From Clostridiales bacterium (GTDB lineage Bacteria; Bacillota; Clostridia; Oscillospirales; Oscillospiraceae), in NCBI GenBank assembly GCA_012838665.1, contig DUOX01000040.1, positions 1-64,000 of the forward strand: DNA of 64,000 nucleotides, in the 5' to 3' direction. Below, piece by piece: positions 17,503 to 25,677 of the stretch. Under the pieces are notes generated by a model. The model did no database searches, had not been told where the DNA came from, and saw only the letters and a program-made list of their open reading frames with translations. A program made the position numbers and the translations under genes. Positions within the stretch are counted from its first letter, which is position 1; each line of letters starts with the position of its first letter.

Positions 17503-17856
17503 ATGAATAATAAGACTAAAAACTGGATAATTTTGTTTTCCGTGTTATTTATCGCCGGATGCGGAGTTTTTTTGCTCCTGAAAAGCCGGGGCTCCGGCGC
17601 TTATGCGAAAGTCTACCTGGACGGCGAACTGGTACGCAGCATAGACTTGAATGCGGTGGCGCTGCCCTATGAGTTTACAGTGGAAAGCTCAAGAGGGTAT
17701 AACAGGGTATTGGCGGAGCATGGCAGGATATCCGTAATCGAGGCCGATTGCCCGGACCATCTTTGCATCAAACAGGGTGCCATTGAAAACGACGCCATAC
17801 CCATAGTCTGCCTGCCTCACCGCCTGGTAATTAGGATAGAGGGGGCCGGCCCATGA
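17503..17856 (+). CDS. NusG domain II-containing protein
   Basis: A 117-aa protein with an N-terminal membrane or lipoprotein-like segment (NWIILFSVLFIAGCGVFLLL, residues about 7-26) and a NusG-II (DUF1312-like) domain. The domain has YLDGELVRSIDL, RISVIEADCPDHLCIKQG and PIVCLPHRLVIRI. The CxxHxC/CLPH pattern is typical of the family. Such genes usually stand next to Gx/HepS-type transporter genes and often near rnf or FMN-transferase genes; the biochemical role is unknown. ATGA coupling links it to the next gene. The upstream promoter predicts translation without a leader. Confidence 0.88.
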   Translation: MNNKTKNWIILFSVLFIAGCGVFLLLKSRGSGAYAKVYLDGELVRSIDLNAVALPYEFTVESSRGYNRVLAEHGRISVIEADCPDHLCIKQGAIENDAIPIVCLPHRLVIRIEGAGP

Positions 17857-18353
17857 GAACCCGGCGTTTGACCCTCATGGCGTCCCTGGCTGCCATAGCC
17901 CTGACCATTTTCATAGCGGAATCACAAATTCCTCCCATAGTGCCCCTGCCCGGCATAAAGCTGGGGCTTGCCAATATAATTACTCTTGTGGCAATGTCCG
18001 TTCTAAGCCGAAGGGATGCGGGGCTTATTTTAGCCGTGCGAATTATTCTGGGCAGCATTATTACCGGGAGCGTGTCCTCCCTTATTTTCAGTCTGTCCGG
18101 GGGAATACTGGCCTATGCCGTCATGGCCGCAATTATCGGGCTTTTCCCGGAAGAGCTAATTTGGGTCGTCAGCACTCTGGGCGCCATGGCCCATAATGCC
18201 GGGCAGCTCATTGCCGCCGTTTTTATAACCAAAACCCCGGGCATATTGGTATATGCCCCGGCCCTTCTGGCCTCGTCTATAGTCACCGGCGTTTTTACCG
18301 GCCTTGCGTCGATGCTACTAATCCAGAGTTTCAAAAGAATAAGCAAGAAATAA
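17853..18353 (+). CDS. Gx transporter family / heptaprenyl diphosphate synthase component I-like membrane protein
   Basis: A 166-aa protein with about five membrane segments. The motif PPIVPLPGIKLGLANIITL and the GSIITGSVSSLIFSLSGG segment are typical of the HepS/Gx transporter family in Clostridia, distantly related to ECF-type substrate-binding components. Annotations as a heptaprenyl diphosphate synthase subunit are historical; a membrane transport role fits the sequence better. It overlaps the upstream NusG-II gene by four bases. No hepT partner is adjacent, but a separate polyprenyl synthase lies at 49288. Confidence 0.85.
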   Translation: MRTRRLTLMASLAAIALTIFIAESQIPPIVPLPGIKLGLANIITLVAMSVLSRRDAGLILAVRIILGSIITGSVSSLIFSLSGGILAYAVMAAIIGLFPEELIWVVSTLGAMAHNAGQLIAAVFITKTPGILVYAPALLASSIVTGVFTGLASMLLIQSFKRISKK

Positions 18354-18374
18354 GCGGTCTCGGTACCGCTTTTA
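18352..18374 (+). terminator. Terminator after the Gx-transporter gene
   Basis: AAGCGGT / ACCGCTT, a 7-bp stem with a 6-nt loop at 18352-18371, is followed by TTTATATATA and overlaps the stop codon. The T-tract is interrupted, so termination may be partial. Confidence 0.55.
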
Positions 18375-18379
18375 TATAT

Positions 18380-18490
18380 ACTAGGCAAAATAGCGCACGC
18401 AGAAGAACGCATCTTAGGGTTGCCGAAGGCTCCAAACCGGATGTCGGGGGCTTTTACGTTTTTAGGAACAATCCCGGTGGAGATAATAAG
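18380..18490 (+). other. Unassigned, possibly structured leader segment upstream of trkA
   Basis: The 230 nt ahead of trkA are not coding. The GC-richer part (18395-18482) contains GGGTTGCCGAAGG and GGAACAATCCCGG and stands out from the AT-rich DNA that follows. Genes for potassium uptake in Firmicutes are often controlled by the c-di-AMP (ydaO) riboswitch, and GGTTGCCGAA recalls its first conserved block. The conserved 3' block GACAGCTAAC is absent, so I do not assign it. Confidence 0.25.
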
Positions 18491-18571
18491 TTATAATTAC
18501 CTACATAAACAATTATAATAACACATTTATTTAATTTTTGTAATTATTTGTTCATTGCAAAAAGAAATAAC

Positions 18572-18594
18572 AGGAGTAAAATGGCTTTACTCCT
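18572..18594 (+). promoter_or_regulatory. Hairpin enclosing the leader-peptide start ahead of trkA
   Basis: AGGAGTAAA / TTTACTCCT is a perfect 9-bp stem with loop ATGGC. The 5' arm contains an AGGAG ribosome-binding site and the loop contains the ATG of a 13-codon frame. Folding would hide both. Confidence 0.6.
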
Positions 18595-18622
18595 TGTTCA
18601 TGCGGAGGTAAATAAAAAATGA
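18581..18622 (+). CDS. Putative 13-residue leader peptide coupled to trkA
   Basis: An ATG at 18581, 4 nt after AGGAG (18572-18576), opens a 13-codon frame reading MALLLVHAEVNKK. Its TGA (18620-18622) overlaps the trkA ATG (18619-18621) in an ATGA junction. The trkA ribosome-binding site GGAGGT lies inside the frame. This arrangement would couple trkA translation to that of the peptide. No homology is claimed; it is inferred only from its signals. Confidence 0.45.
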   Translation: MALLLVHAEVNKK

Positions 18623-19986
18623 AGATAGTCATTGTCGGCGCGGGCAAGGTGGGGTCCACCCTTGCCGACCAGCTCACCAGGGAAGGCCATGATATTATCC
18701 TTATAGATAATGACAGGGATGTGGTCAGGCGCATATCTGATGAGCTGGATGTGCTGACTGTTTACGGCAACGGTGCCAGCTTGGATGTGCAGAAAGATGC
18801 GGACGTGGAGCACAGCGGTTTGCTCATTGCGGTCACGCCCCAGGATGAACTGAATTTAATGTGCTGCATCCTTGCCAGGAAGCTGGGCTGCCAGAACACA
18901 ATAGCCCGGGTACGTAATCCTGAATATGCCCGGCAGAGTTATTTTCTCAAGGACGAGCTGGGGCTGTCCATGATTGTAAACCCGGAATGGACCACCGCTC
19001 GGGAAATATTTCGGCTTATGCAGTTCCCGGCATTCATGAAAAGGGACTCCTTTGCCAAGGGGCGGGCGGATATAGTCGAGATACTCATAAAAGAAGGCAG
19101 CTTCCTGGACGGAGTCGTCCTCAGGGAGCTGCATAAGAAGATGAGCATAAGAGTTCTTGTCTGCGCCGTTCAGAGGGAGTCGGAGGTTATTATTCCCGAT
19201 GGCAGTTTCAGGCTTGAAGCCGGAGATAAAATATATGTAACTGCCCCCACTACGGACCTGGTGGAGTTGACCAGAATAATAGGCGCAAAAAACCATAAGG
19301 CAAAAAACGTTTTGATAATAGGTGGCAGCCGAATAGCCGAGTATCTGACCGATATGCTTATCAAAACGGGCGCCCGGGTGAAGATAATTGAAAAAGACTA
19401 CGAACGCAGCCTGTTTCTGGCGGAAACGTTTCCGGAAGCTATCATTATCAATGCCGACGGCTCCAGCCAGGGGGTACTTCGGGCGGAAAACGCCGCTCAG
19501 GTCGACACCTTGATAACGCTGACCAATATGGACGAGGAGAATCTTATCATCTCCTTTTACGCCAATCACATCGGCGTTCCCCAGGTTATCACAAAAGTGA
19601 ACCGCACGGAATACACAGAGCTGTTTCGGGACAAGGGCATATATCGCGCCTTCAGCCCAAAGCTGATGTGCGCCGATAATATTATACGCTATGTCAGGGC
19701 CATGCAAAACACCGAAGGGAGCGCCATTTTATCTCTGCACCATCTGGTAAATGACCAGGTGCATGCCCTGGAATGCAATGTCACCGAGAAAACCCTCCAC
19801 CTGGGAAAGACTTTGGCGGAAATACAGCTAAAGCCCAACCTCCTTGTGGCCTGTATAAACCGTATGGGCAGGGTGATAATCCCCAGCGGAAAGGATACCC
19901 TTCGCGTTGGGGACACCGTGGTAGTGGTCACCACCACAGACAGGGTGATTTTGGATCTCAACGACATATTTGTCCAGGAAGTATAG
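18619..19986 (+). CDS. trkA: Trk potassium uptake regulatory subunit TrkA
   Basis: A 455-aa cytoplasmic protein that gates the TrkH potassium channel. It has two repeats, each an RCK_N Rossmann domain followed by an RCK_C domain. The first begins MKIVIVGAGKVGSTLADQL with acidic end LIDNDRDVV; the second begins near residue 228 with AKNVLIIGGSRIAEYL and IIEKDYERS. NAD(H), ATP or ADP bind at the Rossmann sites. The start lies behind GGAGGT and overlaps the stop of a small upstream frame. trkH follows after 3 nt, so the two form an operon. Confidence 0.95.
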   Translation: MKIVIVGAGKVGSTLADQLTREGHDIILIDNDRDVVRRISDELDVLTVYGNGASLDVQKDADVEHSGLLIAVTPQDELNLMCCILARKLGCQNTIARVRNPEYARQSYFLKDELGLSMIVNPEWTTAREIFRLMQFPAFMKRDSFAKGRADIVEILIKEGSFLDGVVLRELHKKMSIRVLVCAVQRESEVIIPDGSFRLEAGDKIYVTAPTTDLVELTRIIGAKNHKAKNVLIIGGSRIAEYLTDMLIKTGARVKIIEKDYERSLFLAETFPEAIIINADGSSQGVLRAENAAQVDTLITLTNMDEENLIISFYANHIGVPQVITKVNRTEYTELFRDKGIYRAFSPKLMCADNIIRYVRAMQNTEGSAILSLHHLVNDQVHALECNVTEKTLHLGKTLAEIQLKPNLLVACINRMGRVIIPSGKDTLRVGDTVVVVTTTDRVILDLNDIFVQEV

Positions 19987-19989
19987 GCC

Positions 19990-21435
19990 ATGAATTACAG
20001 GATGATAAGAAATGTAATCGGGCGCATCATGTGCGTGGAAGCCGCGTTTATGGTGCCCGCTCTCCTGATTTCGCTGTATGATAAAGAGAGCGGAGCTGTA
20101 ACAGGTTTCCTAGTCACCATAGCCCTTTTGCTTGCCGCAGGGCTGCCCATGGCGCTTATTCGTACGGTAAGGCGGGGCTTTTACGCCAGGGAGGGGTTTG
20201 TAATCGTTGGTTTGGCCTGGCTGGTGGTGTCCCTGTTCGGGGGATTGCCCTTTTTTATCAGCGGGGACATTCCGAATTTCGTAGACTGCATTTTTGAATC
20301 CGTATCCGGTTTTACCACCACCGGCTCAAGCATATTGACGGATGTTGAGTCCCTGCCCCGGGGGCTTTTGTACTGGCGCAGCTTTGCCCACTGGCTGGGG
20401 GGAATGGGAGTCCTTGTGTTCATTTTGGCACTCAGCCCCCTGACCCGGGGCAAGGGTGATGAGATGCACCTGCTCAGGGCGGAAAGTCCTGGCGTAATTA
20501 AAGGCAAGCTGGTCCCCCACATGCACCAATCGGCCATGCTGCTGTATAAAATCTACATTGGTCTCACGGTTGTACAGATTATTTTTCTGGCCTTCGGGCG
20601 AATACCGCTGTTTGATGCCGTTACAATAACCTTTGGTACTGCCGGAACCGGCGGCTTTGCCATAAAAAACGACAGCATGATGTCGTACAGCCCTTATATT
20701 CAGGTGGTTACTACTGTTTTTATGATAATTTTCGCCACTAACTTTAATATTTTTTATTTTATTCTTATTAGAGAATTCAAAAAATGCCTGAAAAACGAAG
20801 AGCTTAGGGCATATTTGGCCATTATTCTCGTTTCAATTGCTGCCATTACAATTAATATATCCTCTCGATACGCAAGCGTAGGGGAGACTATCAGGCATTC
20901 AGCTTTCCAGGTGGCCTCTATTATCAGCACCTCAGGCTATGCCTCTACGGATTTTGACCTGTGGCCTGAATTTTCCAAGGGAATATTGGTGCTGCTCATG
21001 TTCATAGGCGCTTCTGCGGGCTCTACCGGCGGAGGCATAAAGGTGATACGCATACTGGTTATGTTTAAGGCGGGCAAAAGGGCCATATACAAGGCCATCC
21101 ATCCAAGAGGCGTGAAACTGGTACATTTGGACGGTGAGGTGATGGAAGAAGAGATCGTCAGCTCCGTCCAGAGCTACATGATGATATACTTCTTAATCTT
21201 CTTTGCCAGCCTGCTGCTTGTCACTGTAGACGGCTTTTCCTTTGAGACAAACTTTACAGCGGTGGCTGCATGCTTTAACAACGTTGGACCCGGCCTGGCC
21301 GGGGTTGGGCCGACCATGAATTATTCGCAGTTTTCCATGTTCAGCAAAATAGTGCTATGTCTCGATATGCTTTTTGGACGCCTTGAGCTTTTTCCCATGC
21401 TGATACTGTTTTACCCGTCTACTTGGAAAAAATGA
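19990..21435 (+). CDS. trkH: Trk potassium uptake channel subunit TrkH
   Basis: A 481-aa polytopic membrane protein of the Trk/Ktr/HKT superfamily. Four pore loops can be seen, including FESVSGFTTTGSSIL, FGTAGTGGFAIKNDS, STSGYASTDFDLWP and FNNVGPGLAGVGP; the glycines form the potassium filter. A GASAGSTGGGIKVIR segment, typical of TrkH, lies near residue 345. It forms a complex with TrkA, encoded 3 nt upstream, and ends before a strong hairpin terminator. Confidence 0.95.
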   Translation: MNYRMIRNVIGRIMCVEAAFMVPALLISLYDKESGAVTGFLVTIALLLAAGLPMALIRTVRRGFYAREGFVIVGLAWLVVSLFGGLPFFISGDIPNFVDCIFESVSGFTTTGSSILTDVESLPRGLLYWRSFAHWLGGMGVLVFILALSPLTRGKGDEMHLLRAESPGVIKGKLVPHMHQSAMLLYKIYIGLTVVQIIFLAFGRIPLFDAVTITFGTAGTGGFAIKNDSMMSYSPYIQVVTTVFMIIFATNFNIFYFILIREFKKCLKNEELRAYLAIILVSIAAITINISSRYASVGETIRHSAFQVASIISTSGYASTDFDLWPEFSKGILVLLMFIGASAGSTGGGIKVIRILVMFKAGKRAIYKAIHPRGVKLVHLDGEVMEEEIVSSVQSYMMIYFLIFFASLLLVTVDGFSFETNFTAVAACFNNVGPGLAGVGPTMNYSQFSMFSKIVLCLDMLFGRLELFPMLILFYPSTWKK

Positions 21436-21455
21436 ATTTGCTTAATCAGGTAATA

Positions 21456-21494
21456 AAATGCCCCTTCATTTTTAAAAATGAAGGGGCATTTTTC
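21456..21494. terminator. Strong bidirectional terminator after trkH
   Basis: AAAATGCCCCTTCATTTTT and AAAAATGAAGGGGCATTTTT form a near-perfect stem of about 18 bp flanked by A and T tracts. It separates trkH from the convergent SPFH gene. Confidence 0.9.
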
Positions 21495-21519
21495 CAAGAC
21501 GTAGGGGCGAAACAAAACC

Positions 21520-22443
21520 TTACCTGCTTTTTGGATTGGCGCTTTCTTTTTCAGGGTCCACAAGGCTTTCTTTTAAGGCAGTGGCAAGGCCCGCCAGACC
21601 CTGTATTTCTGAGGGGATAATAATCTTTGTGGCCCTGCCGTTGGCGGCGGCGGCAAAGGCCTCCAGGGCCTTTATCTTTATAACCTCGTCGGAGGGGAAG
21701 CTTTCGTTTATCAGGCGGATACCCTCGGCGGTGGCGGTCTGGACCTTGAGGATGGCTTCCGCCTGGCCTTCAGCCTCCAGAATGGCGGCCTGCTTTTTGG
21801 CGTCTGCCCGGAGAATGGCGCTCTCCCTTTCACCCTCGGCAATAAGGATGGCAGAGGTCTTTTCACCTTCGGCTTTTAATATGGCCTCTCTCCGCTCCCG
21901 CTCGGCCTTCATTTGCTTTTCCATGGCGTTTTGAATTTCTTTGGGCGGGAGTATGTTCTTTAGCTCCACGCGGTTTATTCTAATACCCCAGGGGTCGGTG
22001 GCCTCGTCAAGGATTGTGCGCATCTCGGCGTTGATAATATCCCTGGAGGTCAGAGTTTCGTCCAGCTCCAGGTCTCCGATGATGTTACGCAGGGTGGTTG
22101 CGGTGAGGTTTTCAATGGCCAGTATGGGGTTTTCAACGCCGTAGGTGAAAAGTTTAGGGTCGGTTATCTCGAAATACAGAACCGTGTCAATCTGCATGGT
22201 GACATTGTCTTTAGTGATTACGGGCTGGGGCGGGAAATCGGCTACCTGCTCTTTAAGGGAGACTACCTTTGCAATCCTTTCAATAAAGGGGATTTTAAAG
22301 TGAATACCTACAGTCCAGGTGGCGCTGTATGCGCCCAAACGCTCTATGACGTAAGCCCTGGCCTGTTGAACCACGATAATATTCTTAACAAGGATAACTA
22401 TCAGAATTATGATGATTACCAAAGGGGCAACAAAAGACGGCAT
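21520..22443 (-). CDS. SPFH domain (stomatin/QmcA-like) membrane protein
   Basis: A 307-aa protein with one N-terminal membrane helix (residues about 3-23), then a Band-7/SPFH domain with VVQQARAYVIERLGAYSATW, TVLYFEITDPKLFTYGV and LRNIIGDLELDETLTSRD. A long alanine/glutamate-rich coiled coil follows (about 195-270). SPFH proteins form ring-like membrane microdomain scaffolds. The start is the ATG at 22443 behind GGAGGT, which overlaps the end of the nfeD gene. The pairing with NfeD is a widely conserved operon. Confidence 0.93.
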   Translation of the reverse strand: MPSFVAPLVIIIILIVILVKNIIVVQQARAYVIERLGAYSATWTVGIHFKIPFIERIAKVVSLKEQVADFPPQPVITKDNVTMQIDTVLYFEITDPKLFTYGVENPILAIENLTATTLRNIIGDLELDETLTSRDIINAEMRTILDEATDPWGIRINRVELKNILPPKEIQNAMEKQMKAERERREAILKAEGEKTSAILIAEGERESAILRADAKKQAAILEAEGQAEAILKVQTATAEGIRLINESFPSDEVIKIKALEAFAAAANGRATKIIIPSEIQGLAGLATALKESLVDPEKESANPKSR

Positions 22444-22457
22444 AGCTCTACCTCCAT

Positions 22458-22931
22458 TCAATTTACGGTGCCTGCGCCTGCTTCTTCCTTATCCGGGCTG
22501 CTCTCGGCTTTGGACGGATATACCATAAGTTTTACGCCCTCTATCCTCTCCACGGTGACAAGAGAGCCCTCTTCAATGACGGTTCCTGTTACGCTTCTCG
22601 CCATCCACTGCTTGCCGTTTAGTACGACGGTGCCGGTACCGGAAAGGTTATCTATGGTTTCCGTGACAATGCCGGATGCGCCAATGGCTCTGTCCGCGTT
22701 GGTAGGCTGGCTTCTGGAGTTAATATACTTTTTAAACAGGGGACGGGCAAACCATAAAGTAATCAAAGAGAAGACAATAAACAATACTACCTGCAGCCAT
22801 ATGGAAGCCCCCAAAGCTGTTCCTATCAGGGCGGCCAGCGAGCCCACGGCAAACCATATGGATGTCAGGCCAAGGGTAACTCCCTCAATAATAAGAAAAA
22901 CTATAATTGCGGCCGTCCAAAAAATGGTCAT
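22458..22931 (-). CDS. NfeD family membrane protein
   Basis: A 157-aa protein with two to three membrane helices (residues about 3-80) and a C-terminal OB-fold domain with GASGIVTETIDNLSGTGTVVLNGKQWMA-type strands (read in part). NfeD proteins partner with SPFH/stomatin proteins, and such a gene follows 14 nt downstream. It starts behind AAAGGAGGT. This is the short form without the N-terminal ClpP-like protease domain. Confidence 0.9.
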   Translation of the reverse strand: MTIFWTAAIIVFLIIEGVTLGLTSIWFAVGSLAALIGTALGASIWLQVVLFIVFSLITLWFARPLFKKYINSRSQPTNADRAIGASGIVTETIDNLSGTGTVVLNGKQWMARSVTGTVIEEGSLVTVERIEGVKLMVYPSKAESSPDKEEAGAGTVN

Positions 22932-23056
22932 TAATTACCTCCTTTCTCAGATTAAATGGGTTATTAAGACAGAAAGCGCAAGTTTTTTCTGCTTTGATAC
23001 AAAAACCGGACATGAGTCAAATTATGAGGTCTTTTATATCTTATCTCGTTTAATGC

Positions 23057-24337
23057 CTATTTAATACGTACGGCTATGTCTTCCCTTTTGGGGCCGGTGG
23101 ACACGATGCGTATTGGGACGCCTATATGTTCCTCCACAAAATCCACGTAAGCTTTTGCCTGAGAAGGAAGGCTGTCGTAATCCTTGCAGCCACGGATGTC
23201 CGTTTTCCAGCCGGGAAGAATCTCGTAAACAGGCTTTGCCTTTGCCAGCAGAGGAGTTACAGGGAACTTGGTGGTGACCTCGCCGTCGATTTCGTATCCC
23301 ACGCAGACTTTTATCTCGTCAAGGTAGCCCAAAACGTCGATGGCGGTAAGAATCGCTTCGGTAGCGCCCTGAATGCGGCAACCGTAGGCAGTGGCGACGG
23401 CGTCAAACCATCCAACACGTCTGGGCCGGCCGGTGGTGGCGCCGTATTCGCCCTTGTCCCCGCCAAGCCGGCGCAGAGTCTCGGCCTCATCGCCGAAAAG
23501 CTCCGTGACGAAAGCACCGGCCCCTACTGCGCTGGAATAGGCTTTTGTTACTGCTATAACTTCTGTTATCTCGTGAGGCGGCACACCGGCGCCTATGCAG
23601 CCGTAAGCCGCCAGTGTGTTGCTGGAGGTGACAAAGGGATAAATGCCCAGGTCCGTATCCTTAAGAGTGCCCAGTTGTCCTTCCAAAAGCACCTGCTTGC
23701 CCTCCCCAAGGGCAGACTGGACAATCTCAACAGCATCGCCTATATACGGACGTATCAGTTCCCGCTGGCGCACCATTTCCTCAAAGAGTTCCCGGGGATT
23801 AAGAAGAGGCTTGTGGTACAGGTGTTCCAACAGGGTATTTTTAAGTGTACACACATTTTCAAGCCGGCACATCAGAAGCTCGTCATCATATAATTCGCAA
23901 ACCTGAAAGCCAATTTTTGCAAATTTATCGGAATAAAAGGGAGCAATGCCGGACTTTGTGGAACCAAAGGATTTGGAACCCAGACGCTCTTCCTCGTAGG
24001 TGTCAAAGAGAATATGGTAGGGCATAACTACCTGAGCGCGCTCTGAAACCACAATATGCGGCTTGGGCACTCCCTGCTTAAGCAGGGAGTTTAATTCGTT
24101 AATAAAAACGGGAATGTTTAACGCCACGCCATTGCCTATGACGTTCGTAATAAGGGGATAGAAAACTCCGGAGGGGAGGCTGTGCAGGGCAAATCTCCCA
24201 TAATTATTTATGATTGTGTGGCCGGCGTTGGCGCCGCCCTGAAAACGGATTACCATATCGGAGGTTTCGGCCAGCATGTCTGTAATCTTGCCTTTGCCCT
24301 CGTCGCCCCAGTTGGCCCCCACTATTGCCTTTACCAT
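23057..24337 (-). CDS. purA: Adenylosuccinate synthetase
   Basis: A 426-aa GTP-dependent enzyme that joins IMP and aspartate in AMP synthesis. The N-terminus MVKAIVGANWGDEGKGKITD holds the GDEGKGK P-loop. RFQGGANAGHTI, GSTKSGIAPFYSDKF and the ATTGRPRRVGWFDAVA segment are all family motifs. ALGEGKQVLLEGQLGTLKDTD carries the usual EGAQG-like loop as EGQLG, a mild variation. The start at 24337 lies behind GAGGTGA; the same frame is open upstream without a ribosome-binding site. It appears monocistronic. Confidence 0.96.
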   Translation of the reverse strand: MVKAIVGANWGDEGKGKITDMLAETSDMVIRFQGGANAGHTIINNYGRFALHSLPSGVFYPLITNVIGNGVALNIPVFINELNSLLKQGVPKPHIVVSERAQVVMPYHILFDTYEEERLGSKSFGSTKSGIAPFYSDKFAKIGFQVCELYDDELLMCRLENVCTLKNTLLEHLYHKPLLNPRELFEEMVRQRELIRPYIGDAVEIVQSALGEGKQVLLEGQLGTLKDTDLGIYPFVTSSNTLAAYGCIGAGVPPHEITEVIAVTKAYSSAVGAGAFVTELFGDEAETLRRLGGDKGEYGATTGRPRRVGWFDAVATAYGCRIQGATEAILTAIDVLGYLDEIKVCVGYEIDGEVTTKFPVTPLLAKAKPVYEILPGWKTDIRGCKDYDSLPSQAKAYVDFVEEHIGVPIRIVSTGPKREDIAVRIK

Positions 24338-24569
24338 AATTTCACCTCTAGGAAGATTATATGCGCTTGCCATAAAGCACAACATTATTTGCCGCACCGT
24401 AAAGTCAATTGCTCAATTACTCTGTATCATAATTATCATATAACACCACTACATATTTTGCAAGCAAAAACAGGTCTTTACTTTCATGCTTTAGTGTTAT
24501 AAAATATGGAAGCAGGCAAATGCGGAAAAAAGCGTAAAGTTAGACGCAATAAAACGGAGGTGACCTCTA

Positions 24570-24884
24570 ATGAATAAGCACAATAAAAAACCCAGAAATC
24601 TTGATATGTATCGTGCCATTCTCACCCTGGAAACTGTAGAGGAGTGCATGATTTTTTTTGACGACCTCTGTACTGTGACGGAGATTCGAGCCATGGAGCA
24701 GCGCTACCAGGTGGCCGCGCTCCTGCATAAGGGGCTAATATATAACGACATTTTGGAACAGACAGGGGCCAGCAGCGCGACTATCAGCCGAGTCAACCGC
24801 AGCCTCCAGTACGGAGCCGACGGCTACGCCCTGGTCTTCAAACGCTTGGAGGAGCAAGAAAAACCGGAGAATGAGAATAAATGA
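24570..24884 (+). CDS. YerC/YecD family TrpR-related protein
   Basis: A 104-aa protein with a TrpR-like helix-turn-helix: FFDDLCTVTEIRAMEQRYQV followed by YNDILEQTGASSATISRVNRSL. Members belong to the YerC/YecD family of small DNA-binding proteins of Firmicutes; targets are mostly unknown. It starts behind GGAGGTGA and overlaps the following methyltransferase gene (ATGA), so the two are coupled. Confidence 0.88.
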   Translation: MNKHNKKPRNLDMYRAILTLETVEECMIFFDDLCTVTEIRAMEQRYQVAALLHKGLIYNDILEQTGASSATISRVNRSLQYGADGYALVFKRLEEQEKPENENK

Positions 24885-25612
24885 GCGCATATGGGCCTCT
24901 GGCCAAATGGTATGACCTGCTTACGCGGGATGTCCCATATACCGAATTTGCCGATTATTATGAAGGCATATTTAAAGCCCGGACGGCGGCGGTCGACACT
25001 ATCCTGGACCTGGCCTGCGGAACCGGCACGCTCACATATATTCTGGCGGAGCGGGGCTATGAGCTGATTGGAGTGGACGCCTCACCGGATATGCTGTCCC
25101 TTGCCGCCGAAAAGGCGGGGGAGCTGGAAAAGGGGATAAAACCCCTTTTTCTGTGTCAAGAGCTGGCGGAGCTGGACCTGTACGGCACGGTGGACGCCGC
25201 AGTTTCCTGCCTTGACGGGATGAATTATCTTCCCCCAAATCAGCTTCCCCGGGTATTTCACAGATTAAAGCTGTTCATCAGACCCGGAGGACTTTTTATT
25301 TTTGATGTACACTCCCCCGAGCGGCTGCGCTCCCTTGACGGTGGCACCTTTGTGGACGAGTCCCGGGATGTGCTCTGCCTTTGGCGGGCGGAGTATGACC
25401 GCAAGGAAAACTATCTTGTGTACGGTATGGATATTTTCACGCGCAGCGGCAATCTCTGGAGCAGGGAGAGGGAGGAGCATATAGAATATGCCCACGAGCC
25501 GGATATGCTGGCGGAGCTTCTGAAAAACGCGGGTTTTGGCAATATCGAGATGGGGGCTCCCGGCCCTCATCGGGAGCTGGGGCGCATCTTTATAGTTGCC
25601 GAGCGAAAATAG
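24881..25612 (+). CDS. Class I SAM-dependent methyltransferase
   Basis: A 243-aa Rossmann-fold methyltransferase. It shows YGPLAKWYDLLTRDVPY at the N-terminus, motif I DTILDLACGTGTLTYILAERG, GVDASPDMLSLA and DAAVSCLDGMNYL. The C-terminal half forms a small substrate domain. In many Firmicutes a gene of this type lies in a similar context, but the substrate is not known. It is coupled to the YerC-like gene by a 4-base overlap and precedes hslO by 65 nt. Confidence 0.87.
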   Translation: MSAYGPLAKWYDLLTRDVPYTEFADYYEGIFKARTAAVDTILDLACGTGTLTYILAERGYELIGVDASPDMLSLAAEKAGELEKGIKPLFLCQELAELDLYGTVDAAVSCLDGMNYLPPNQLPRVFHRLKLFIRPGGLFIFDVHSPERLRSLDGGTFVDESRDVLCLWRAEYDRKENYLVYGMDIFTRSGNLWSREREEHIEYAHEPDMLAELLKNAGFGNIEMGAPGPHRELGRIFIVAERK

Positions 25613-25677
25613 CAACTTTTCACATTTTACTGTATAATATGAGCAGAACATTTCAGCAAAAAAACAGAGGGAAAGGT

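Noticed and set aside
18354..18618. c-di-AMP (ydaO) riboswitch ahead of trkA
   Set aside because: GGTTGCCGAA resembles one conserved block, but the essential GACAGCTAAC and paired GGGGTGAATC-type blocks are absent. Kept only as an unassigned leader.
18856..19707. Minus-strand open frame of about 280 codons
   Set aside because: It lies opposite trkA, whose two RCK repeats are unmistakable.
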